Positions 33,292 through 42,638 of a stretch of DNA of 64,000 nt are shown here, piece by piece. This DNA comes from Tricholoma matsutake (taxonomy: Eukaryota > Basidiomycota > Agaricomycetes > Agaricales > Tricholomataceae): the NCBI GenBank assembly GCA_026075535.2, contig AP026550.1, forward strand, positions 3,658,001 to 3,722,000. The letters run 5' to 3'. Below the pieces are notes generated by a model that saw nothing but the letters and a program-made list of their open reading frames with translations, was not told where the DNA came from and ran no database searches. A program made the translations under genes and the position numbers. Positions within the stretch are counted from its first letter, which is position 1. Each line of letters opens with the position of its first letter.

Positions 33292-34502
33292 CGGACCATT
33301 GAATGAGTTTGTAAACTCCCATCTCCTTCAGTGACTTCAGTTCATCCCTATACCCAGCTTCCCATCGTGTCGCGTCCGCTGAGTTCTTGGCTTCATCCCA
33401 TGTTTTGGGCTCATCCTCAAATTGAAGCGACTCCGGATCGAGATCGGTCATTTCTGAGATCAGGGCAAGGAGTTCATGTGCCTGATCGCCGAGGTCTAGA
33501 TTCTCAAAAGCTTGATGGAGATCATTTCTGACGTCATTGCCAGAGATGGATGCTTCATGATGATCGGGGAGTTGTTCCGTTGGCTGCTTAGCTGCTCTGT
33601 GTTCCTGGCACTGTTCTTGTACGTGGGTAGCACTCCTGCGAGATGCCTGGACAGCCGCTCCTATGCGTGTGATGGTAGGGCCCCCATTGGGGTTACATTC
33701 CATTGGTATGGGTATACGGGATGATCAGCATGGAAGTTGGGGAGGTGCTGTGTTAGGGTGGATTGGTGGTACGACATATTCATTGTATTCATCATTGTCA
33801 TCATGTGGCACCACAGGTGCCGGGGTGTGGTATTTTCTAACTCGGGTTCAGCAGTATCTGGTAAAGCGACGACTGGTTCCGGGCCTGATGGGATGTGTCC
33901 TTCATGGCTCTTGATGAAGCGTACATGTTAGGAACTGTGTACTCAGTGGGTTGCATGATTGTAGCATCGGTATGCTTTGGACTTGTGTTCATATCCAATA
34001 AGCACACATTCAATTGAGCGTTCGAAGATTTTTGGGTTATCTTTCTTGGGAATTAGGACGAACACACAACAGCCGATTTCGCGCATATATGAGTAATCTG
34101 GTGTACATTCATGCCATAGTTCCCAGGGTGTGATCCCCTGTAGTGAGCGGGTTGTAGTTTTGGCATGCAGATGGACAGCTGTTTAGATAAAACTCGTCCC
34201 AAAGGTATGTTGGCAGGTGCACATAGATGCGCATTGTCCATGCTTTTGCCATCAGTGTCCTGTGCATGTGTTCAACTTGTCCAATGTGTGCAGATGTGTG
34301 TGGGGCAGTGAAGCGCTGTCCAGTGCCTCGGGATTTCAGCCATGCTTCCATTTGATTTGACTTCAGCTCCCCATTGTCGGTGATGTAAATCCCAACCTTT
34401 AAACCTGTTTCATTTTCGCGGGCTAGCTCCCATGCCTTGAGCTCTGGAAACACGTTGTCCTTGTTCTTCAATGGTTTGGACCATGGAAAGGAAGTGCAGT
34501 CA
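33292..34502 (-). pseudogene. Copia-A integrase C-terminal half and linker
   Basis: Resumes after the MULE-like element with FPWSKPLKNKDNVFPEL, GIYITDNGELKSNQMEAWLK (second catalytic Asp in TDNG), FTAPHTSAHIGQVEHMHRTL (catalytic Glu), then VHLPTYLWDEFY. After a divergent stretch (34050-33710) comes the acidic linker QFEDEPKTWDEAKNSADATR and GVYKLIQWSD, ending at the solo-LTR-like insertion. Confidence 0.82.
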
Positions 34503-34674
34503 TCAACAATGAGGTCTTTACACTCCCCCACCTTTCCCGTCGGAGTCCGACGGGAGTCTGACTGGAGTCCACCAGGACTGTTCACCAGCCAACTGCCTGC
34601 AAAGTTGCCAGTCCAGTCCCAGTCCAGTCCGACTGGAGTCCAGTCGGATTCCGCTGAAAAAGTGTGTAAGAAAA

Positions 34675-34757
34675 GGAATTGAACCCAGATCTCTGTAGGT
34701 TGCTTATGTAATCAATCATGATGCACAATATAACTGTTACACCACAGTACCTTGTGT
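34675..34757 (-). repeat. tRNA-like (SINE-type) module, minus
   Basis: On minus an A-box match TGGTGTAACAG starts at 34744 and a perfect B-box GGTTCAATTCC lies at 34676-34686, about 50 nt apart, as in RNA polymerase III promoters of tRNAs and tRNA-derived SINEs. Acceptor and T stems pair poorly, so it is not a functional tRNA gene. Confidence 0.5.
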
Positions 34758-35147
34758 GAGGCATCATCTACTTGCATTAGGTACCATGGTGCGGCTGTGT
34801 ATGACAAAGCATATTGCCGCGTCATCAAATGTGCCAGCTCATCACTCACCACCACCACCACCACCACCACCACTGTCGACGCCGCCTCCTTCCCTCCTCT
34901 CTCTACCACCACCACCACTGCATGGACACCCACTGCCACCACTCCCACGCCCAATCTGCCATCACCACCACCCGCAAACGAGCCGAATGGATGGAATGCG
35001 GGCCCAAACGATGCAGATCGTGTCGTTTGGGCCCTACATAAGTTTTTTTTGTTTTGTTTTTGTTTTTATCAACTAACTAACTCGTTTTTTGAGTTTTCTA
35101 GGTTATAATCTACTAGTAACAACACCACCACCCGCAAACGAGCCAAC

Positions 35148-35600
35148 ACACCCACCCCACACCTATGAGCCCCTGCTCGTAGGGTGGATCATGAGTGTGT
35201 GCAGTTGACGATGACGATGATGACGCCGCCTACCAGCACCAGGACCCAGAACGACCCAGACCCAACGACACCCATGCCAGCCCCCTCCTCCCCATCCAAA
35301 CGGGATGTGAGGGTGTCGATAAAGGATAGGAGATGGCAGAGGGGTACCGGGAGACCTGTGGAGCAGGATACCCACCTGGTAAGCACCCACCTACCCCCTC
35401 CCTTGCATGCCACATCACTGACCATTCCCCCCAACCCCTCCGAACTAGGAGACCCACAAAACTGACAACACACCCACCCCACGCCGATGAGCACCTGCTC
35501 GTCGGGTGGATGGCGGGTACACCAGGGTTACGACGATCACGGCACCCATTCCCATGCCTATGAGCCTCTGCTCGTAGGGTGGATGATGGGTGTGGCTTGC
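35148..35600. repeat. three related hairpins with covarying stems
   Basis: Copies near 35160, 35480 and 35550. Each has arms C-C-[T/G]-A-T-G-A-G-C and G-C-T-C-G-T-[A/C]-G-G around a 4-nt loop (CCCT, ACCT, CTCT) inside a CCACCC/GGGTGG context. The middle copy replaces the T-A pair by G-C on both arms. Confidence 0.65.
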
Positions 35601-35724
35601 TACAGCGATGGACGCGTGCGAGGAGGGGTGGGCGACAACACCCACCCCAGACTGCATCCCCCAACCCCCCCAACCCCGCATTTTGCGTGGGGAGGTCTTT
35701 ATTATTTTTAATTTATCTCTGCTC

Positions 35725-35915
35725 CCCCCTCGCACCGAATGCGAGGGGTATATATATTGTAGTACTTATGAATCCCCCCCTCATGCCGAACGCGAGGGGT
35801 TTAGTTTTTATGTACATAGTAATAATCCCCCCCCTCTCGCAAGATGCGAGAGGGGTTTTTTTTTGTTTATTATTATATTATACCCACTCCCTTGTGTCCT
35901 ACACGAGGGATGTGG
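35725..35915. repeat. tandem array of four covarying hairpins
   Basis: Hairpin 1: CCCCTCGCA, loop CCGAA, TGCGAGGGG. Hairpin 2: CCCCTCATG, loop CCGAA, CGCGAGGGG. Hairpin 3: CCCCTCTCGCA, loop AGA, TGCGAGAGGGG. Hairpin 4: TCCCTTGTGT, loop CCT, ACACGAGGGA. They are separated by AT-rich spacers of about 20-45 nt. Imperfect pairs in hairpins 2 and 4 are those expected from CpG decay. Confidence 0.75.
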
Positions 35916-36015
35916 CTAATTAAAAAATTTTGATCTTAATTGTTTGAAAAATGCCTCCTCAAAGAATATGAAAAGTTGAGTCATAAGTAAACCTTATATT
36001 GAACCCTAATAAATC

Positions 36016-36100
36016 TCCTGTGGCTCAAGTGGTTGAGCACACTTGTTTGGTTTGTCATGTGATTCCTTATGGTGAGGTCTTGAGTTCAATTCCTGCAGTA
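36016..36100 (+). repeat. tRNA-like (SINE-type) module, plus
   Basis: A-box match TGGCTCAAGTGG (36021-36032) and B-box-like GTTCAATTCC (36084-36093), about 50 nt apart. Typical of a tRNA-derived promoter. The rest does not fold into a convincing tRNA cloverleaf. Confidence 0.5.
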
Positions 36101-36199
36101 CACAAATTTATTTTGTGGGTACTTTATGAAATTCACCAACTCCAAAGTCCTTTGAGCTCATATCTAATTGACTTATCATTTGGTTGAAATGCATTCCAC

Positions 36200-36397
36200 T
36201 TGGACTCCAGTTGGACTCCAGTTGGACTCCAGTTGGACTCCAGTTGGACTCCAGTTGGACTCCAGTTGGACTCCAGTTGGACTCCAGTTGGACTCCAGTT
36301 GGACTCCAGTTGGACTCCAGTTGGACTCCAGTTGGACTCCAGTTGGACTCCAGTTGGACTCCAGTTGGACTCCAGTTGGACTCCAGTTGGACTCCAA
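36200..36397. repeat. 18 tandem copies of the 11-mer TTGGACTCCAG
   Basis: The array is almost perfect over 198 bp. The same GGACTCC/GGAGTCC word is scattered through both subterminal regions of the MULE-like element. The array gives long open frames in several phases, which are not genes. Confidence 0.93.
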
Positions 36398-36546
36398 TGG
36401 GCAATTGAACTCTACATGACTTAGTGTAGTTCAATTGGACTCCACTCAGACTCCACTCGGACTCCACTCGGACTCCAGTGGACTCCAGTCAGTCCGGTCG
36501 GAGTCCACTAGGACAGGTGGGGGACTGTAAAGTACTGTCAACAATG

Positions 36547-36950
36547 TCCATCACATATTCATTTCCAGTGCGTGATCTAACAGCATGTGGTCCCGACAAA
36601 TCTATCCATACTTTCTCTAATTTCCTCGTAGCCTTGTGTCCTTCCCCTGCCTCACGCTTCTTTGGTACTGGCATCCTCATCTGCTTTCCAAGGATACAAG
36701 CATCACATTTAGGCGGTCTCAAGATTGTAGAGACAGACGCACCTGTGAGCGTTCCCTTTTTGATCATGTCCCACAGGGATTGATAATTAGCATGACCGAG
36801 GCGACAGTGCCAGGTTTCGAGCGTGGGGGTACCATGGACAGTGAAGGCGTGATTAGTGGTTGTGGAATGTAGAGTGAGTGCATAAAGTTTCTTAGTGGAA
36901 AGAAGGGGGCCACATGCAATGAAGGCACCCGTAGATTTGTCAGTATCCAA
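36547..36950 (-). pseudogene. Copia-A GAG-pre-integrase and integrase N-terminal half
   Basis: Encodes TPTLETWHCRLGHANYQSLW and CDACILGKQMRMPVPKK (the H..H..C..C zinc-binding domain preceding the integrase core), then EKVWIDLSGPHAVRSRTGNE and YVMDIVD with the first catalytic Asp. The frame is offset by one nucleotide from the upstream gag-protease frame near 36960 and is cut at 36546 by the MULE-like insertion. Confidence 0.85.
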
Positions 36951-36959
36951 CAGGATGAT

Positions 36960-38377
36960 GAATCGAAATGGGCGATGGCATTGGAGTCATCAGTGAGGGA
37001 GCTAACGGAAATGAGGCAAACACTTGCATTCGGAATGTATAGTGTGTTATGTAAAATGATTGATGCGCCCTGCGCCACACGTACTTTGATATCACTGACA
37101 CCAATAGCAGAGATGGAAGATCCTCTGAGTCCTTTTACCAATCGTGGTTTAATGGGATGGAGGGAGATAAAGTCTGAGCGATCTGGGGATATATGAACCG
37201 AGGCGCCAGAATCCACGATGAAGGGGAAATCGTCAAGGGACATTTGAGTTCGCTTTGTCTGATTTAGAGGTTCAGCTGTGAATGCATTCTCAGCTGCTGG
37301 GGTGTAGTGTTGATTCCAATCTATAGATGTGACAGGCTCCTCCTCAACTACCAACCAGCCCTCATACTCGATCTCCTCAATGGACGTGGCAGGGACAGGA
37401 TCACATGCAATGCCAGCAAATTTGGGCGGGTTTGAAGGGGTCAGTGGTGACATGGAGTCGATGAGTACGGTGAACGCGCGCCAGTTAATGTCCTTCACGG
37501 TGACAGGGACCTTGGGTGTGTCCATACCTAACCTCTTCTTTTTGAGCATAAGTTGTCGAGCTGCCTTAGAATCTTCAATTGTCTTCCTGGCCATGCCTCT
37601 GCCTTGCTTAATGCAGAATTCAATGGTGTGACCAGTTTTCTTACAAACTGGGTTGCTACAAAGGAGGGAACTGGACATTCTTGGGGTCTTGGTGCGGGCA
37701 GTGAGTGCGATGGATGACCTGCTCTCAGAGCATTGGTCATTCTCGATCAGGGACTGTTCATTTTCCAGGAACCGTCTAATGTCGTTGGAAGTGTAGGGAG
37801 ATGTTGAGGAAGAATTCGAAATATCGCGGGATATGATTGAACAGGCATGGGGGAAATGATCGCTGAGGGAGTTCAGGAGTGCTATGGAGCATAGGAGATT
37901 AGCCTTGATATCTCCCATGGTGAATGCGCATTCTATTAAAGTGCAGATCTGGTCCACAGTTTCGGGGAGTGGGGTATCTTTCGTGCATTGAATGGACAAA
38001 GCTTGTTGTAAGAGTTGGACTTGGCGAATGGGTCCCTCCTTCTGGTGACAGTCTTTGATAATTGTCCAGTTGGTACTAGGGCCCTTTGTCATGTCGAGGA
38101 AGGGGCATTCACCAGGGGTGATGCTGGACGCAAGGAAAGCATATGCGAGATGGGCATTGGCAGAGTAATTCGAGGATGCGCGCATCTTGGATGTTGGTGG
38201 GGGAGAAGCATCCCCAGATACGTACTCATAGAGGCCATTGAGGGAGAGTGCAATGGTAACATCCTTGCACCACCCTTTGTAGTTGGACTTCAGCTTGTCA
38301 AGCTTGACTCCTGCATACTGAACTGAGAGTTTGATTAGGGGAACGGAAGCTATGTTGGAGTCGGGGTCGGCAGTCAT
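36960..38377 (-). pseudogene. Copia-A Gag and protease
   Basis: ATG at 38377 opens MTADPDSNIASVPLIKLSVQ, with the family block AGVKLDKLKSNYKGWCKDV. A zinc knuckle variant CSNPVCKKTGHTIEFC follows, and the aspartic protease site is FIVDSGASVHISP. It runs into a frameshift at about 36960 after SSSCW. About 60% identical by eye with the Gag of Copia-B, so the two are sister families. Confidence 0.87.
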
Positions 38378-38582
38378 GATTATGAAGAGTAAAGCGTCGT
38401 AGAGTGGTTGGATGGAAATATGAAAGTAACAAAGAGATTAGATGTGTACTGGAGTGGCTACCACAAGGAGAATTGCTCTGTGATCCGAGGTGAGATGATG
38501 ATCAGAATCCGATCGAGAGTGGGTGACGTCAACACGCGTCGAGTGGCTAGGAGATCTCTACCATCATTTCAACGATGGAAAT

Positions 38583-38593
38583 GGCCCATAACC
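38583..38593 (-). promoter_or_regulatory. primer-binding site of Copia-A
   Basis: GGTTATGGGCC directly abuts the 5' LTR. It is complementary to the anticodon stem-loop region of eukaryotic initiator tRNA-Met (GGGCCCATAACCC), the half-tRNA priming used by several Copia-group elements. Confidence 0.8.
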
Positions 38594-38947
38594 TGTAGAG
38601 AATCGATCCTAGAATAAACAAGGCTATACTCAGTCCTTGTACAAATGACGATATTCGGATATACTGTACCTAGAATAAACAAGGCTATACTAGAGGTACA
38701 GTAAGTAATCATCATAATACGATGTCTAAGATCATACTCACCTCAGTCCTTGTACAAATGACTGAGGTGGCAGATTGTCTATCTATGAGTATATATATGT
38801 TTTGCCAAACAAAGAGAAAGAATGAGAAAGGGAACTAAGGTGTTTGTTCACGCGCATCAAAGGGATGTGCTAACAATAGCATCCGCATCAAACGTGCTGA
38901 CATTTCCGCATTTGGTGATGCGTCATTCCATGGTGTGTTCCTCAACA
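38594..38947 (-). repeat. 5' LTR of Copia-A
   Basis: 354 bp, direct repeat of 29723-30076. Eleven substitutions separate the two: nine are C/T or G/A changes at CpG sites, one is a transversion at a CpG, one lies outside CpG. Confidence 0.9.
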
Positions 38948-39254
38948 TCATGTTCTGGGCATTGAGGAGTTGTGTGAAGAACAGTTAGTAGTTTCTGTCT
39001 ATCTGCATGCTTGTTCTGATGTGTTGTTCAGTGGAATCAAGCTCGTTTATCTCCCCCCATATTCTCCTGATCTCAACCCAATTGAAAAATGCTTCTCATT
39101 TGCAAAACATTATATCCATCATCATGGTCATCAGTTTTGGGATATTGTGGAGATTGGTGATGAAGTAGAACCATATCTCTTTCTTTACAATGTCCTTGAC
39201 CAGGTCACTCCAGAAGCATGTCATGGTTGGTTTCATGACTCTGGATATATCTAG
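38948..39254 (+). pseudogene. Tc1/mariner-like transposase, 3' part
   Basis: Resumes after Copia-A in the frame left at 29722 (HHV, then LGIEELCEEQ). After an intron (GTTAGT..TTCAG) come KLVYLPPYSPDLNPIEKCF (with the final catalytic Glu) and GWFHDSGYI, stop at 39252. With the 5' part it would make a near-complete transposase, interrupted by Copia-A and by two TGA codons. Confidence 0.85.
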
Positions 39255-39336
39255 CCTTTGTAGCAATGCATGGGGTATTTATGTCAAAGAAATTACTTGT
39301 AGTATGATGCACAGGGGAAAATGTAGGGTATAAAGG

Positions 39337-41100
39337 CTACATATGCTTCTTTCCCAGAATATGGTCAATGTGCTTTATGTCTGCCTTGATGGCATTGGAA
39401 ATGAATTGTGCATTCCCAGCTGTAACACCAAACTCTGCACTGGAGAGGCATTCAATACTGACCTTTGCAATTTTGTTGATATGGTAAAAGTCCATGAGCT
39501 CAAAATTGTTCACATACTTCAAAAGATTACATCGTGGGTGCTTCTGGTCAAGCATGGCAAAAAACACCTGGATCTCAGGATAGCAATTTGCCCCAACATC
39601 ATCTGGAGGATCACTGGAAGGAGTTGCATCATGGTGATGAGATTGGCCTGGTTGCAGGGTAGGGGTAACTGGATAGGTGGGCATACCACCAGGCATGAAC
39701 CAAGGTGGGATGTATGGATATGGGTTGAACATCCCCATATGAGTTCCAGTCATTGGTGTGGGTGGTGTGGCAGTAGATGCAGGACCAGGAGTAGTAGAAG
39801 ATGGACTTGGACCATCAGAGTGGAATGCTGCAAAGAGATCACCCTTTGGTGGTGTATGAAGTGTAACTCAATGAGTTCCACTGGCCAGGAATACAGGTGG
39901 GTCATTCAAGTTGGCGGTGGCAAGTAAGATGGAAACAAACATACCAGTGCTAATGCCCAGCCACAAAGTTGGTTGAAAGTCAACATGACATGCTGGCCGT
40001 TCCTTCTGATCTTGCAGGACTTCATGGGCCCACACAGCTGACATCTACTCAATGTTTGCTGCAATTCCTCAATTGATTTCCTCTCCTTCTCCATGATCCC
40101 CCCCTCATCACCCTCATCATCATCGTCATCAGAGTTGTCAAGGTCCAGGATCACCATTGGCTTTGGTTTCAACTTCCTGCCCTTTTGTGTGCTCTTCCCA
40201 CCCTTTTTTCCCTTTGCACGCAACGATGCCATGTACTGGGAAGGTGTCAATCAAAGTCACACATCAAAAGAAACACAAGACATACCTGCTTGCTGATAAT
40301 GATATTCACCTGCACTGTTGCCTTTTTCTTTGCTTGAATCTGTGCCACATCTTCCAGACATCCTCTCCAGTCCTCCGCTGAGCCCAGGGTGATAAGATCT
40401 GTCTTCAGGGGGGCAGACACAAGCTTGTATGAAAGGTTTGGCTTTCAGCAGACAGCAGTACATCCAATGACATCATATATGATTTCCAGCACTTCTTCAA
40501 ATGTCACGGCATGTGTCAAGGTTCAGCGGTGGTGTCCATCACTTGTAGATTGCAGAATCAATAGAACAATGCCTGCAAAGTACCATAAGAATCAATGTTG
40601 GCATGCAACTGGGTTATTTCACAATGCTCACTCAAATCCTCTGGTGTGGGCTCTTCTACCTGAGGTTTTGCCTTTGCATTCTTTTGGGGCTTCTTTGCTG
40701 GCTGTAACTGTGTGTCAGATAGTTCAGGAGATGTCAAGGTTGTCAAGTTGTCGGAACCTGTCAGAGAATCCATCCCAAGATCATCGACATCATTGTCACC
40801 ACTCAGGACTGGCTGCTTCTTGGCTTTCTTTGGGTTGTGAGGCTTGTATGTGAGAGATGCTTCCAAGAGTGCTGAGACTGGAGGGAGTACATCATCAGAT
40901 TTGTCTCCAGCATGAGGATCTGCTGCCAGCTCATCTGCCGAGTCAGAGAAATCAGACTGGACAGCCTCAGGTGAAAGTCTTGGGGGAAGACAGGCTGGAA
41001 GAGTGATCTTGAGGTTCCTAACATCCCTTTTATGCTTTGGAGCAGCTGCTTTATGAGCAGCTATGGAGGTAGGAGCATGATGGGTGACAGTCCACCACCT
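39337..41100 (-). pseudogene. basidiomycete protein with CQLCGP..CKI motif and SAM-like C-terminus, broken by several TGA codons
   Basis: Exons from right to left: APTSIAAHKAAAPKHKRDVR, a polar acidic region (DFSDSADELAADPHAG) ending at 40558; a middle exon (about 40530-40290) with THAVTFEEVLEIIYDVIGC and GEDVWKMWHRFKQRK, interrupted by four in-frame TGA; an exon with YMASLRAKGKKGGKSTQKG, CQLCGPMKSCKIRRNGQHVM and LTFNQLCGWALAL; and a last exon (GTH-stop-VTLHTPPKGDLFAAFH) ending in a SAM-like domain (YPEIQVFFAMLDQKHPRCNL ... GNAQFISNAIKADI). All stops inside it are TGA. The family is known to me only as multicopy, function-unknown Agaricomycete proteins. Confidence 0.6.
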
Positions 41101-42063
41101 GCAAATATGAGCAGAATTGACAAGTACCTTTTTTACACTTTTGACATCACGGGCAGATGCAGCAAGGTGAGGGGGTCAAGAATATGTATAAATTGCAAAG
41201 ATACAGTGAGATTTGAGTGAGCTACAAGTGAATTACTATATGAGGGAAAAAACTGGCTGCGGCCTAAGTTCCAACAAGGGCAGTAATGAGTTGGGTCACT
41301 TTAGGTGAATGTATTTACTATTTGTGCTTTTCCTGTGGAATACAGAATTGTTATTCTAGCTTGCATAGGCTACAGAGCTTCAATTGCAAAGTATACACTA
41401 GCATCACACACCTGCAGGACTAGCAGATGGACAAAAACCTATTGAAATGTAGGATTGAGAAGCTGCATTCAGTGTAATTAGTTTGGGATAAACACAGGAA
41501 TGAGAAGTAAAGGATGGATGAGTAACAGGAAAGTCAAAGTGCAAGAAATCTCGAAAATGTAAGAGTAGGATGAGGAGAGCATCCAATGTCTCAGAACCAA
41601 GCACACTGTATAGGCCTATTATAGTATATTAAGTATCAGAAAGAACTAGATAGATTGTGGGTGTCCTTGCAGTGGAACAGGAAAATCTGAGAGGGCCTCC
41701 AACTTGAAGATGCATGGAATTTCTAAAATGAAGGATCACAGATGGGGATTAATCATTGCAGGTAAGTGTAAACCACTATATGCAAATTAGAAAGCAAAAA
41801 AAAATGATAGAAAATGAGCCAAGGGCAGGGGAGATATGGTAGTCCCAAGATTCTCATTGAGAGTGTGGCTGTGCATGTAACAAATGTGGAGACCCGAATA
41901 ACTGCAGTTGCTTGAGAATTAAAATATCTGTCAGTGGGAATATCTAGAGTGCAGGGATGAAATGCCATGAGTATGGGCCCCAGGAATAGGGAGAGAGAAC
42001 AGTGAGACACCAAGACTTTCAGATCAAGAACAAATGAAAAGCCAATAAAAAGCAAAAGACAAG
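41101..42063. other. intergenic up to Copia-B
   Basis: No gene recognised. It may contain 5' exons of the minus-strand SAM-like gene (a short exon candidate ends near 41128). The sequence to the right is interrupted by Copia-B and resumes at 54568. Confidence 0.35.
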
Positions 42064-42068
42064 GTATC

Positions 42069-42429
42069 TGTTGAGAATGCATGCACCTGCAGTTGCCTTG
42101 CTAAAAATACACTGTGAGTATCATTTTGATGCATGCACTATATTTAGCCTTTCCCTTTGATGCATGTCTATGGTCCATTACTGAGCCCCCTTTATCTCTA
42201 ATTCTCTTTGTTATACACAATACATATATATATACAGTACATACTTTAGTTACCACCTCAGTCACTTGTACAGAGACTGAGGTGAGTGCAGTTTATACCA
42301 CTTACTTATATGCCTATACTTACTGTACCTATTAGATGATCTTATTTGTACTAGGTACAGTATACATGAATAGAGTCACTTGTACAGAGACTGAGATGAT
42401 CTTATTTGTACTAGGATCACTTTTCTACA
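42069..42429 (+). repeat. 5' LTR of Copia-B
   Basis: Begins TGTTGAGAATGC and ends TTTTCTACA. Contains the hairpin CCTCAGTC (42256-42263) and GACTGAGG (42275-42282), matching the one in the Copia-A LTR. Confidence 0.9.
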
Positions 42430-42440
42430 GGTTATGGGCC
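42430..42440 (+). promoter_or_regulatory. primer-binding site of Copia-B
   Basis: GGTTATGGGCC directly follows the 5' LTR, the same half-tRNA-iMet type site as in Copia-A and Copia-C. Confidence 0.8.
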
Positions 42441-42638
42441 ACTCTCGTCGCATTTGAATGATGGAAGAAAATAACCTAGCCACTCAACGTTTTCCTATGT
42501 CATTCTCTTGATCCATTTGTCTGATCACTAGGATCCTGGATCAATTCCTTTGTCTTTCACAAAATGTGCCTGGTATTCTGACATGTCTCTCCCTTTCTTC
42601 TTTGACATTATATTGTCTACTCTTGCCATCTTTCTATT

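Larger units (their letters stand above)
34512..36537. mobile_element. 2.0-kb MULE-like non-autonomous element inside Copia-A integrase
   Basis: Flanked by a perfect 9-bp duplication TCAACAATG (34503-34511 and 36538-36546), the size typical of Mutator-like elements. Terminal inverted repeats share CTTTACA[C/G]TCCCCCACCT. It has no transposase. Cargo in order: GGAGTCC-rich left end, a tRNA-like module on minus (34675-34744), a CACCAC microsatellite, seven hairpins in two groups (35148-35600 and 35725-35915), a tRNA-like module on plus (36016-36100), an 11-bp array (36200-36397) and a GGACTCC-rich right end. The coding sequence on either side of the insertion is integrase. Confidence 0.78.
29723..38947 (-). 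mobile_element. Copia-A: LTR retrotransposon inserted in the Tc1-like transposase
   Basis: Two 354-bp LTRs (29723-30076 and 38594-38947) in direct orientation flank a minus-strand gag-pol. The element is bounded by a perfect 5-bp duplication TCATG (29718-29722 and 38948-38952), and removing it restores the split transposase frame around IHHV. On minus the LTRs begin TGTTGAGGAAC and end CTCTACA. Gag, protease, integrase, RT and RNase H are all recognisable, interrupted by a MULE-like element (34512-36537) and a solo-LTR-like element (31571-33287). LTRs differ at 11 sites (about 3%). The element is inactive. Confidence 0.92.

Noticed and set aside
34675..34757. Functional tRNA gene at 34675-34757 (minus)
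   Set aside because: The B box is perfect but T-stem pairing fails beyond two pairs; treated as a tRNA-like module.
35725..35915. Bacterial intrinsic terminators (GC hairpins followed by T runs)
   Set aside because: The window is clearly eukaryotic, and only one of the four hairpins is followed by a long T run.
35725..35915. CRISPR-like array in the hairpin region
   Set aside because: Eukaryotic context, irregular spacing, non-identical repeats and no cas genes.
36016..36100. Functional tRNA gene at 36016-36100
   Set aside because: A and B boxes match, but acceptor and T stems do not pair and no clear anticodon arm forms; treated as a SINE-type module.
36168..36467. Long open frames on both strands over 36168-36467 (LQLDSSWTPVG-like repeats)
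   Set aside because: They are produced by the 11-bp tandem array in all phases; no start context, splice sites or family support.
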